Shown here: piece after piece, positions 53,392 to 62,818 of the stretch
How the letters are laid out: each line of letters opens with the position of its first letter
Position numbering within the stretch: the stretch's first letter is position 1
Assembly (NCBI GenBank): GCA_905220665.1
Contig: CAJNAR010000007.1
Coordinates: 1-64,000 of the forward strand
Source: Albugo candida
Lineage: Eukaryota > Oomycota > Peronosporomycetes > Albuginales > Albuginaceae
Length of the DNA: 64,000 nucleotides
Reading direction: 5' to 3'
Translations under genes and position numbers: made by a program
The notes under the pieces: generated by a model
Seen by the model: only the letters and a program-made list of their open reading frames with translations
Told to the model about the DNA's origin: nothing
Database searches by the model: none

Positions 53392-53420
53392 TACGATAAT
53401 TCGATTTTTTTCAATACTCA

Positions 53421-54401
53421 TTAGACAACTGGAAGCTTTTTTAATGCGGATTTTGCTTCTTTCAAGCCTTGGTTTGCCGCTAGTTGATAATAATGAGTCG
53501 CTTTCGCCAGATCTTTGGGTAATTCAGCTTGTCCCTTTTCGAAAAACTGACCGAGACAGAGCTGAGCCTGCGGATTTCCACCTTCCGCCGCAAGAAAAAA
53601 CCATTCCGCAGCTTTACTGAGATTCTTTTCAACACCGTACCCGAGTGAGTAACACGCTCCAAGATCGAATTGAGCAAGAATGAGACCGGCATCAGCTGCT
53701 TTTTTAAAGTGCCGAAAGGCTCTACAACGATCGTGATCGGTTCCTTGCCCGCGGGTATACGCGGTTCCGAGCGCGTGATGTGCTTCCAGCATTCCCTGTT
53801 TGGCTGCTTTTTCAAACAAATCGAACGATTTCGCGAAATTCTGTGTCACGTGAACTCCTTCGGCATACAAACGACCGAGATCATATCGGGCCACCATGTG
53901 GCCTCTGTCAGCTGCTTTGGTCCAGTATTCCACCGCCAGCGAGCAATTTTGCTTGATTCCTTTGGAACCGTGAAGAAAGATTGTTCCAATTTTATGGCAG
54001 CTTTCTTCGTGCCCGGCGTCGGCCGCAGTCTGAAGGAATGTTTTCCCCAATTGCTCGTTTTTCTTTACGTTTTCGTGGCCTTTCAAGTACAAATTTCCGA
54101 GCGCAAATTGAGCTTTTGTGTGACCTCTTTCCGCAGCGTTTGTCCAGTGCATGATTGTTCGGGTAATAAAAGTCCTTGTAGCGATTTTCGCGTCGGAAGA
54201 GGGTGCATCGGGTGGGTGCGTTCGGGAAGCTTTTACGAAGTATTTAACACCGGTTGCGAAATCGCTGTCAGCAGATTCAGAAAATTGTCTTAAGAAAAAT
54301 GATGTGGACGGACTCGTTTGCTGTGCGGATGTTATTTGACGTGGAATTAGCGACCGCAAGTGCTTGGTCGATAGCAGTTTAACGCTCATGGAGATCGCCA
54401 T
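53421..54401 (-). CDS. Sel1-like repeat protein, probably mitochondrial
   Basis: 326 residues, single exon. From about residue 80 to the end there are six or seven Sel1-like repeats (AAERGHTKAQFALGNLYLKG, AADAGHEESCHKIGTIFLHG, AADRGHMVARYDLGRLYAEG and so on), helical pairs of 36-44 residues that act as protein-interaction scaffolds. The N-terminus (MAISMSVKLLSTKHLRSLIPRQ) is basic and free of acids, as in mitochondrial import signals. No enzymatic domain is present. The partner is unknown. Confidence 0.9.
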   Translation of the reverse strand: MAISMSVKLLSTKHLRSLIPRQITSAQQTSPSTSFFLRQFSESADSDFATGVKYFVKASRTHPPDAPSSDAKIATRTFITRTIMHWTNAAERGHTKAQFALGNLYLKGHENVKKNEQLGKTFLQTAADAGHEESCHKIGTIFLHGSKGIKQNCSLAVEYWTKAADRGHMVARYDLGRLYAEGVHVTQNFAKSFDLFEKAAKQGMLEAHHALGTAYTRGQGTDHDRCRAFRHFKKAADAGLILAQFDLGACYSLGYGVEKNLSKAAEWFFLAAEGGNPQAQLCLGQFFEKGQAELPKDLAKATHYYQLAANQGLKEAKSALKKLPVV

Positions 54402-54489
54402 CGGTTACATAACAAACATGTGATGTTACCTATCAATGCCAGTTGATGTTGCAAGAATGTGGTGGTGCAATTTTTAAATAACTGTAACT

Positions 54490-55129
54490 ATGGTGGTGCG
54501 TCGAGATTATCTGCCGGTAAGACATGGTGGCGATGGAATTTGGCCAATTAATGAGAGGAATGTCAACAGGGTCGTATAAAACGGTTTCTAGTTCAGCACC
54601 CAGATTTTGGTCACTTTAGTAATCCAGCAGTGGACCTTCTAGGTACATTTGCGGTGACTGACGCCGTCACTTTGCATCATTCTCATGTTGCATCAGCCGC
54701 TTATGTAGAATCGTTTCTGCGCACATTGGCGAACGGATTGGCCGAACGAGCTGTTGCCGCGCAGACTCAAACACTGACTCCGATGGAGCTGTACGCACCG
54801 AAAAGAACTCACAAATGCGCTGGATTGTTTTGTAATATTATAATATTGCTGTCATGTATTTGTCATTTTGTAGCAAACACTTTGTTGAAGCCCGTAAAGA
54901 TCTCGATTTCCTAAAGAGTAAAGTTGCTTTGGTGCAACATAGTGATGCAATTCGCTGTAAGAAGCGGAAAACAACTGGAAAGATCAAGATCAATGCAGCG
55001 AGAAAGGTTGCAAGCAAGAAGTCGCAGAAACGCTCATCAATGCAGATTAAGATCGCTCAACCTGGAAAAGTGGAGTCTCAATTGCAGAAAAGCATCGAAG
55101 AGAATGATAACTACGATGAAAGTGAGTAG
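54490..55129 (+). CDS. Histone-fold protein of the NC2-alpha/CHRAC15/NF-YC type
   Basis: Proposed exons 54490-54526, 54628-54790 and 54874-55129. The middle exon and the start of the last exon read as a histone fold: VTLHHSHVASAAYVESFLRT (helix 2 region), RAVAAQTQTLTPMEL then KHFVEARKDLDFLKSKV, matching the end of NC2-alpha/Dpb3-type folds. A Lys-rich, then acidic tail follows (KKRKTTGKIKI..., ENDNYDESE), as in NC2-alpha. These proteins heterodimerise with an NF-YB-like partner and act in transcription or chromatin. The last intron (GTACGC...TTGTAG, 83 bp) is well supported by the restored motif. The first exon (MVVRRDYLP...) and its weak donor are a guess, so the start is unsure. Confidence 0.6.
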
Positions 55130-55165
55130 ACGTAGCTGTTACGCAAACTTTACTCATAGAGGAGT

Positions 55166-56111
55166 TCACGCCGCTAAGGTCCTATGCGGTTCAATCTTCT
55201 CTATGAGCCCTGCAAAGAGATTGAGAGCCAAAGCTTCCTTCATGCGTTCAGGATGCAAGTCTGAGGCTTTGTTCACTTGTCTCTTCCACACACTCGAAGT
55301 CGCAGCTTGGAGTCCACCCATTAGATAAAGCGAGTTCGGTCTGTTGGAGACCGCAATGACTCCGTTACCACACAGTCGAGCAACATCACTGAGCTCAGAC
55401 GGTGCCTTATTAAGTTCGCATAAAAGTATCTGCTTCCCATTTTCCACCAGTAGGATGATAGTTGCGAGCGAACACGTGTTATTGATCTCTTTGGATCGAT
55501 GCTGAGCAACCCAATCGCAATATAATTCTTCAAATTTGAAGAATAACAGACAGAATAGTCTATAAAAAACCATTTCATCTTGTAAAAGCTGCCAATACAT
55601 TGTCAATTGGACCGGGAAGCGTCCCGGTTGGCCATCCGAGTCGACGAGATAGAAAACTTGGCAGATTGATCGAGCGACAGCCATAGCTGTTTTGGCGAAC
55701 GGGTACCCTCCACGACGCCTCCGCATTAGCGTGAATTCTGTATGATGATTTTGAACAAAGTAGATCAAGCAGCGTAAGCCCAGCTCGCCCATAGACCGCA
55801 GATCATCGCCTGGGTTACAAGAAGAGAAACCCGCTTTCCATTTCCAAAATTCGCTTATTGGCTCGAATTTCCTGCTAGATTTTTGATTATCTACGAGATT
55901 CCAGAATTGCTCCAAAAGGCTCAAGTGCTAGAGGGGATAATAGTATTCCAATAAATCGAACAATTAGCGATGGTATCGATGTAATTAGGTAAACCTGTGG
56001 GGACTGGAGCAAACGTGTATACAGCAATTTTTGTAGCCTGTACAAAATCATAATTTCTTTGTCATTTGGCTGCCTACCGAGCTCTTTCGTGTGACTCGAC
56101 TGATTCCCCAT
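55166..56111 (-). CDS. ELMO/CED-12 domain protein, myristoylation-type start
   Basis: Two exons (56111-55995 and 55927-55166; 67-bp intron GTTTAC...CTCTAG), 292 residues. The start is placed at MGNQSSHTK, which fits N-myristoylation, rather than eight codons upstream. The ELMO domain (about 70-200) shows EFWKWKAGFSSCNPGDDLRS, MGELGLRCLIYF, then GGYPFAKTAMAVARS, the standard block order. ELMO-domain proteins of the ELMOD class act as GAPs for Arf-family GTPases; others help Rac activation. The typical ELMOD catalytic Arg region (W..x.GFQ-x-x-x-P-x-x-D-F-R) reads GFSSCNPGDDLR here, so the Arg is kept. A conserved-looking C-terminal extension of about 90 residues has no known domain. Confidence 0.85.
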
Positions 56112-56254
56112 TCTTGCGATCTTCAAAAGACACAAAAACAGAGTGCCAATTATATATTAAACCAATCATACTGCTGCTAAAATGGAACAAACCAATCGGA
56201 TTTCAAAACAGCACAAATACAGCCAATCAGCTGTATCTATAGAATCGCAAATGT

Positions 56255-57279
56255 TCACGCAACTGAACAGAAATGAGATTTTTTTCCGCAAGCCGATCGC
56301 TCAAATGCGAGCCAAAAGCACTCGCTGGAATTCAAAATCCTTCTTTTGTGCAGCTGAGAGTCAGGATTCCATTTCTCTTGTGCCAAAAGCATTGCACACT
56401 CGGCAATGACGCGACTGATGAATCCGTAGCCTGGATCGCCTTCACCATGGATACTTGCGCTTATGGCAAGCTGACCATCTTCCTTATAGCCCAATGCAGA
56501 AGCTACAAAAAATCCATTTTGAATGGTGGTATCGGATGCTTCTTGGCTGGGTGCCGGTGCGAATCGTTTCAGAATGGCCCGCGTCCACCGGAAATAAAGC
56601 ATGATTCCTTGCAAGTACAACGCAATGGTCAATGCGAGCTCAAAAAGGAATCCATCCAGTGCAAATCGTATATCAAATACAAATCGGTCACCATAACGAT
56701 TGTTTGAAAATAGTTGCTGAGATGAACGAAAGTGGAATCAAGCGTCCCTCTATCATTCAGTGCTGTCGACCTGTCGATATCCTTATCATATGACATTAGC
56801 AAACGCGATTGGTTCTTCTTGACGAGTCCATTGGCCTCTTTGGCTTGCATCACATCAGTCACGGCCAGCATGAACGGATTCCGCATCCTGTTAAGCTCTC
56901 CCGATGTGCTTGTATCCACATGCGCAAACAATATCGCACAGGTTTAGCAGCCACGGTAGGACACCGTTCCATCATCTTCTTAACCCAAACCAATTTTCCG
57001 GTCAAGTCGCAGTAGAGTACCCGTTTCGGGACACAATTGAAAGAGAACTGTTCCATACAGAGTGTAATGTCCCACGACAGTGAGAACCACTTTGATCGAT
57101 TTCACCATTTTGAGCAAAGAATCTCTATCATGAGAATCTGCGACGTATCGAAAGATTTCGAATCCACATTCGATAATTTCTTCTGTAGATTTTGTAAAAG
57201 AGATCGCAACTTTCCTTCGCTGCATCCTGCCAGCGTCCATTTCATTGAAGAATAACATAAAAATATCATGTGCATTCAC
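56255..57279 (-). pseudogene. Saccharopine dehydrogenase-like oxidoreductase, decayed
   Basis: Minus-strand pieces in several frames read in family order. First is WTLAGCSEGKLRSLLQNLQ (after the missing nucleotide loop), then DSLLKMVKSIKVVLTVVGHYTLYG, then CDLTGKLVWVKKMM. These are followed by an SGELNRMRNPF region and the C-terminal GDPGYGFISRVIAECAMLL with a shifted IPASAFGSHLSDRL end. Frame changes near 57150, 57040, 56900 and 56350 lack good splice sites. The Rossmann start (GATGFTG) is absent because aquaporin codons begin 15 bp away. The natural family (SCCPDH-type) is about 400-430 residues and of uncertain substrate. A multi-intron gene is less likely given the lost N-terminus. Confidence 0.6.
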
Positions 57280-57293
57280 CTAGTTTATATAAA

Positions 57294-58253
57294 TCAAACA
57301 AGACTAGGCTTTTCCATACATCTGTCATGAACCAGGATCGGATGGTGCATTTCCACAAAAAGGTGGTACACTCCAGCCCCGATGGCGCCACCGACTATTG
57401 GGCCTACAGTTGGCACCCAAAAGTAGTAATCTTGCATTGTGAATGTCTTGAATCCCCATCCACCAATTGCGGATAGGAATCTTGAAGCTAAGTCTCCCGC
57501 TGGATTGATAGCACCCCCGGTATTCATTCCAAAAGACGCTCCAATAGCGATAACAAGCAGCGCAGTGGCGCCTGGAGCGGTGTATGGACCTGCGGGTTTG
57601 TTACGTTGGTCTCCGATTGCAAAGATTCCACCCATGAGAAGCGCTGTTCCGAAGGCCTCAGATAAAAATGCGCTTGCATTCGAGATTGCGGCGTTCGGGT
57701 AGGTCGCAAACAGTCCATGTGTAGTCTCTCGTTCGGGGTCGATGACATTAAAAATAGGATAATAGATTGCAAGAACCATCGCTGCGCCACAAAACGCACC
57801 TAACAGCTGTGCTAGAATGTAAAAAGGAGCTTTTCGCCATGGAAAACGTCGAAATAAAGCCAATGTCGTAGTTACTGCTGGATTAATATGTGCGCCACTG
57901 ACACCGCCAGCGCAATGAATCCCGAAAAGAACGCCCAGACCCCAACCCATATTGATACTCAAGTACACACCGCTATTTTGTTGTGATAAAACTACTTGCG
58001 CAACAACACCGTTACCAAAGCAAAGAAGAATAAATGTGCCCAGAAACTCTGCCAAACATTCTCGTAACAGCTGATTCTTGATTGCCCAGCCACTTGGCAT
58101 TTCCGTCATCGTAGCTTTCGGTTCGTGATCGAGATCTGAGTACCCGCTGTCTTTAACTCCACCCATAGTTACTAGTTCCACGGAAGCGGGTTGCCGCATG
58201 TCATCACCATCAGCATCGGCATACATTATCACAGAGAAATCTTGATACCCCAT
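57294..58253 (-). CDS. Aquaglyceroporin-type MIP channel
   Basis: 319 residues, single exon, six membrane helices after a hydrophilic N-terminus of about 60. The first pore box is HINPAV (NPA at 124-126). The second is GGAINPAGDLASR (NPA at 250-252), with the Asp after the box that marks glycerol-conducting members. The residue after the second NPA is Gly253, where nearly all MIP channels have the selectivity-filter Arg. This should widen or neutralise the filter. Expected substrates are water, glycerol or other small polyols, in the plasma membrane. Five Met/Gly-rich N-terminal residues precede an acidic stretch; a later Met (residue 30) is a possible start. Confidence 0.93.
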   Translation of the reverse strand: MGYQDFSVIMYADADGDDMRQPASVELVTMGGVKDSGYSDLDHEPKATMTEMPSGWAIKNQLLRECLAEFLGTFILLCFGNGVVAQVVLSQQNSGVYLSINMGWGLGVLFGIHCAGGVSGAHINPAVTTTLALFRRFPWRKAPFYILAQLLGAFCGAAMVLAIYYPIFNVIDPERETTHGLFATYPNAAISNASAFLSEAFGTALLMGGIFAIGDQRNKPAGPYTAPGATALLVIAIGASFGMNTGGAINPAGDLASRFLSAIGGWGFKTFTMQDYYFWVPTVGPIVGGAIGAGVYHLFVEMHHPILVHDRCMEKPSLV

Positions 58254-58850
58254 TTGAATGGAAGCACAGAGTCAAAAGGTTATTGATCTAGAAACTCAAA
58301 AGTGCGGGAACGACTCAAGAATTCAGGAGACTGAGAATCAATTGAGGTTGTCGTGAAAGTATCTGATCGGCGCGACCCAGAGATGAAATTGGTATATGAG
58401 TAGCAATGTGAGATTTCTAGCTGTAAGAACCATGAAGTCGTGAAATTTGTATTACACCTTTCTGCCAGATGGTATGCATGCGAATAGAATCAACCATACG
58501 TCACTGTACACTAGCTAAATCATCTTGGCTTTCAAATTTCATAGTGTGACCATACTAGACACATCCGTACCGTCATCTGTCTCTTTCCGTTTACATCAGA
58601 GAGACAGATTCCGACTGGTGACCCATTACTTAAAGGGCACACACCAGCTGTGTTGAGCGAAAATTGGAAATTACGTTTTTATGTTGATAGGTCCGTAGTT
58701 CACAAAAAGCGAATCTAAGCCAACGCCGCAGCATTCACCATCTTGATATTCTATACCGCTTGTGACAATGATACTTACACTGACTTCACGCGTAAGCAAT
58801 CTTCTAAACTTCTGTTGTGGGAAAGGAGTGTGTTAGTCATGACTTTTTGA
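58254..58850. other. Intergenic, possible copia LTR remnant
   Basis: No coding frame. The part nearest 58850 follows a polypurine tract of the copia element to the right (GGGGGAGTG on the minus strand, about 58865-58875), so it may contain a decayed 3' LTR, but no partner LTR was found. Confidence 0.35.
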
Positions 58851-58859
58851 CCATCTTCT

Positions 58860-60330
58860 TCCTCACTCCCCCTCAAAGCACTACTCCTGATGTTCGCCTG
58901 GTGAACCGAATCTTGGAATTGTTCGTCGAAATAGGCTTTCTCAAGAAATCTGCAAGTTGATGTTTTGATTCAATGTACTCAATCTGTATTTCTGCATCCT
59001 TCAGAGGGTCACGAATAAAATGGTATCGAACATCAATATGTTTAGCCCGACCTTGATATCCGATATTTTTCGCATTAGCAATAGCACTTTGATTATCCTC
59101 AAAAATAGTTTGTTATTGATTAATGTTTTGCCTTCAACTCAGATAACAAATTCTTGAGCCATATAACTTCTTGCACACAGAGTGGCAGTGCGATGTACTC
59201 TGCCAGCCGTACTGAGTGCTACACTTTGTTGAATTATATGATTTGAAGATCAGTGGGGCTCCGCTTATCATAATCATGATTCCAGAAACAGATCTTCTGT
59301 CTCCCTTGCTATTTACCCAATCCGCGTCACTATACGCACATACCTTCAAAACCTTCCCGCCGCCTCTGTATGAAATCCCGTTGTCACTTGTTAACTTCAT
59401 GTATCGCAGAACTCTTATCGCTGCTTTACAGTGCTCTTCACTATGTAGTTCCAAATGTCGACTAAGTTGACCGACTGAGAGGGCAATATCCGCTTTTGTT
59501 CCATATATGTAGAGTAATGATCCCACTACAGATCAATAAGGACGAAATTTTATCCTCGAGTCTTCTTGTGCAAACCTTGATAAAACTTGGCCTTAAAACA
59601 TTGGAGGTGCAAACTTGCTTTGCGTCGATTTATTTGAACTATTCGATCATCTATGTATGCCGAATACTTGACATATCTTCACCACACGTTTCGTCTGACC
59701 TTAATCTACTTGTATTCCCGGCATATAAATGACCTTTTCGATTCCGTTCACTTAAAATGTTGGCTTACTTGCCGGAAGTCCCCTTTTTTTCTTCCAAAGT
59801 CTTTGCACCCATTACTACGTCATCAACACATAATGCGATGTATACCAGCGACTTTCCTTTTTGTCGACAAACATGCATGAGTCTGTCCTACACTGTTTAA
59901 ATTCCATTTCCAAGAATACTTTCGATATTGTCTTAAACCAAGTTAAAGCTGCCTGCTCCAAAATCATACAAACTTCTATTCAGATGACAAACTTCATTAC
60001 GCTGAGCCTGGACACCTCTAGGTGGTATACGTATATCTTTTCCTCCAGGTACCAATGCCCATTCAAAGACTAGGTGTCGATATCAATTTGCTTAATTTTG
60101 GAAACCTTCGTGACAGCATGCCGATAAGTAAATACTGATAGAATTCATGTTTGCAGCTGGTGCATATGAATCCATATTATCAACCTCGATATCCCAAAGC
60201 AACAAGTCTAGCTTTATAATTTTCAATTTCACCGAATTCATTTCGCTTCAAGGTGAATACCCATTTTGTTCCAATAACCATCATATTCGGTTTCATGTAA
60301 GTCAAAGTCTATGTGTTCTTTGTTATTTTG
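58860..60330 (-). mobile_element. Copia element fragment: RT and RNase H
   Basis: On the minus strand, right to left. An RT piece with YIALCVDDVVMGAKTLEEK (catalytic VDD) lies near 59800-59850. The RT/RNase H link IADIALSVGQLSRHLE-like block is near 59440-59500. The RNase H CAYSDADWVNSKGDRRSVSG is near 59280-59350, and the closing IEYIESKHQLADFL is near 58930-58990. Several stops. Gag, protease and integrase are missing. The polypurine tract lies just beyond the RNase H end. Confidence 0.75.
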
Positions 60331-60421
60331 TTAGAGGGAAAAAGGGCAAGCATATTATCAAAATCATTAGTCACCTACGGGCCACTAATCACAACATCAC
60401 AGCTAGATTTGTCGACAGCTA

Positions 60422-61052
60422 GATTGTCTGGGAAGATGATCAGGGAGCTATCGCATTTGCCACGAACCCAGGATAGCATTTACGAACGAAATATGGGGAT
60501 ACCCGCCATCACTTTATTCGTGAGAAAATAATGACAGGTGTTATAAAAGTGATCTACGAGGGACGAAGTATCGACTCACTGACATTCAGACGAAAGCACT
60601 AGGAACCAAACGAATTCAATGCATTCGTGATTCAATGGGTATTAATTGAGCGTTCAACTTTATTGAGTGGAAGTGTGTTAAAACGTACATTATAGTTGAA
60701 GTACTACATGAGACTGCACCACGATATGCAAAGCGATGACTGTGAGCTATGGTACATAAGTCTCATGTAGTACTTCAACTATAATGTACGTTTTAACACA
60801 CTCCCACTCAATAAAGTTGAACGCTCAATTAATACCCATTGAATCACGAATGCATTGAATTAGTTTGGTTCCTAGTGCTTTCGTCTGAATGTCAGTGAGT
60901 CGATACTTCGTCCCTCGTAGATCATTTTTATAACACCTGTCATTATTTTCTCACGAATAAAGTGATGGCGGGTATCCCCATATTTCGTTCGTAAATGATA
61001 TCCTGGGTTCGTGGCAAATGCGCTAGCTCCCTGATTATCTTCCCAGACAATC
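60422..61052. repeat. Large palindrome of copia 3' ends (294-bp arms, 43-bp spacer)
   Basis: 60422-60715 is the near-exact reverse complement of 60759-61052; the base pairing sum is 121474 at both the outer and inner ends, so there is no net indel. Each arm holds the last 60 codons of copia RNase H (DTRHHFIREKIMTGVIK block), a purine tract (GAGTGGAAGTG) and the first 40 bp of an LTR (TGTTAAAACG...). The two copia 3' ends therefore face each other across 43 bp. Confidence 0.9.
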
Positions 61053-61160
61053 GTTAGATTCTTCTGTTTGAATCCCAAGTCGAATGCATTTCTCTCTCGT
61101 ACATAGTACGTCCTGTGTGCACATGCTTATTGCCATGCAATCAGCTTCTGATGTACTCAA

Positions 61161-61310
61161 TGTTGGAAGGACTTAAGAATGTGCTTTAGGTTTCTAGTCG
61201 CACTTGGCACTTAGTCTAAACGATAAGTTAGGATTTTAATTTTCTAAAGAATAAAACCTCAGTTTTGGCAATTTTCCTGGAACGCGACCATCTTCGCTCA
61301 CCTGCCAACA
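61161..61310 (+). repeat. Left LTR of the gag-only element
   Basis: 150 bp with perfect terminal inverted repeats TGTTGG and CCAACA. Homologous to the copy ending at 62818 (shared TTTTGGCAATTTTCCTGGAA). Confidence 0.85.
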
Positions 61311-61348
61311 GCTTACGAGTCCAACCCAGATTTCATCAGCCAAGACCA

Positions 61349-62602
61349 TGGAAGAATCCGACAGATCAAATGAGTCGGAGATGGACCGAATGATGATGCT
61401 ACTGGAGGCACTCGGAAATCGACTGGACAAAATCGAGACCGAGCGGAGCCTCGGCTCGCCCCTATCAGCACCGACCGCGCGAACGGAGAGCGTATTTGCT
61501 GGTCCCAGCAACCAAGGACGGATTTGACAATGTCATTCTTGGATGCGAAACCGATGTAGCATCGTGGAAGCGGGATGAGGAGAAGCTTTATCCATGCCAT
61601 GCAACATAATTCTCTGGACGGGCTAAATCGAGTGAGATTCCCCGCAGCAAGCGATACGAAGCTCGCCATTCAGCCAATCGAAGGGAAAGAAATCTACTCT
61701 GCACTTGGAGCGCCGCTACGCAATGGTTTTATCGTTTCTTGCGGCAACTATCGCATGTCCAACAAGCATCCGGCGGGATTTGGAGTGAGGAGGTGAAGCT
61801 GGACTGCCTAAGACGGCATCTCAGCGGAGAAGTTCTCACTTATTTCGAGCATCAAGTACCTCAGTGGATAACTCGGTGTTCTAGCGTTGAAGAAGTGATG
61901 GACCGGATCAACGAAGTGTTTCGGCCCAGCATCACCAGAACGCAAGCAACACGCCTTTATACCGCAAAAAAACGACTGGACGCGCTTGGAGTGAGCATTT
62001 TCTATTCCTGTCGGCAGTCAGTGAAGCAGTCGGTGGAGCAGATGATATGCCCCTGGAAAGTGTCATCAAGTACGCAAAGCCTATTTTTAAACAAGCCTGG
62101 TGGCCCGTGTCAGTACATGAGATAAGACACCAGACGGCAAGCCGAGGAACTCTATCACTTTGCCCAGCTTATGGATTCAGACACAGTGATGCATCAAGAG
62201 AGCCGAAGAAATGGAATCGAGACCGAATCGGTACAATAAGGGAATCCAAGCCGAAGAAGCAAATGAGCTGTTATAATTGCGGAAAAATTGGACATATGAA
62301 AAAGGATTGCCGGAAAAAGAGTTCCTCCAGCAGGGAAGACATGGTCTTAGAGATTGGATGCAAAAGTACTACGCTGAAACAACGAAGAAAGTATGGATAT
62401 TAGACAGCGGAACCAGCAGGCATCTCGTAACGGATGTGAACATGTTACAACATCGCAAGGAATGCACCGTATCATGCATACTTCCAAATGGGAAGAAATG
62501 AAGATGGGATGGACAGGGACGGCGACGATTGTCCCAACAGTCAACGGTTTACCGAGGAATGTTCTCTTGAACGACGTGCAACATTCGGAACACCTCCCTT
62601 GA
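61349..62602 (+). pseudogene. gag and protease-start region of the gag-only element
   Basis: Starts MEESDRSNESEMDRMMMLLE (61349), stops at 61526, then continues in other frames: GIWSEEVKLDCLRRHLSGEV (about 61775-61840), a zinc knuckle CYNCGKIGHMKKDC (62270-62312) and the protease catalytic stretch WILDSGTSRHLVTD (62394-62435). The knuckle and the DSG of a copia protease are intact motifs, but the whole is split by at least three frame changes. Confidence 0.7.
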
Positions 62603-62664
62603 TACAGTGTTTCGTATGGAAAGTTGGAGGCAAAAGGATGCGAATTGACGCACCAAGCAGATGG

Positions 62665-62818
62665 ATCGAGAGTTAAAGAGTCAAAAATGTGCTTTAGGTT
62701 CCTAGTCGCACTTGGTGCTTAGTCTACATGATTCGTTAGGACTTCGATTTTCTAAAAAATAAAAACTCACTTTTGGCAATTTTCCTGGAACGCGACCATC
62801 TTCGCTCACCTACCAACA
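62665..62818 (+). repeat. Right LTR of the gag-only element
   Basis: Matches 61161-61310 from about the 15th base onward (AATGTGCTTTAGG... to CCAACA). The first bases are diverged, so the left limit is approximate. Confidence 0.7.

Larger units (their letters stand above)
61161..62818 (+). mobile_element. Small gag-only LTR retrotransposon (TR-GAG type)
   Basis: 1658 bp with LTRs at both ends, flanked by a perfect 5-bp target duplication, CTCAA (61156-61160 and 62819-62823). It interrupts the copia RNase H reading at the Ser-Thr codons of a VALSTSEA motif. The inside encodes only gag and the protease start on the plus strand; integrase, RT and RNase H are absent. Just inside the left LTR, GCTTACGAGTCC resembles the initiator-tRNA primer site of the other copia elements here. 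It must have been moved in trans by a relative. Confidence 0.85.

Noticed and set aside
54630..54914. Reading the histone-fold frame straight through to 54914
   Set aside because: This continuation (CNIIILLSCICHF...) runs through a clear intron; splicing at 54791-54873 restores the conserved DFLKSK end.
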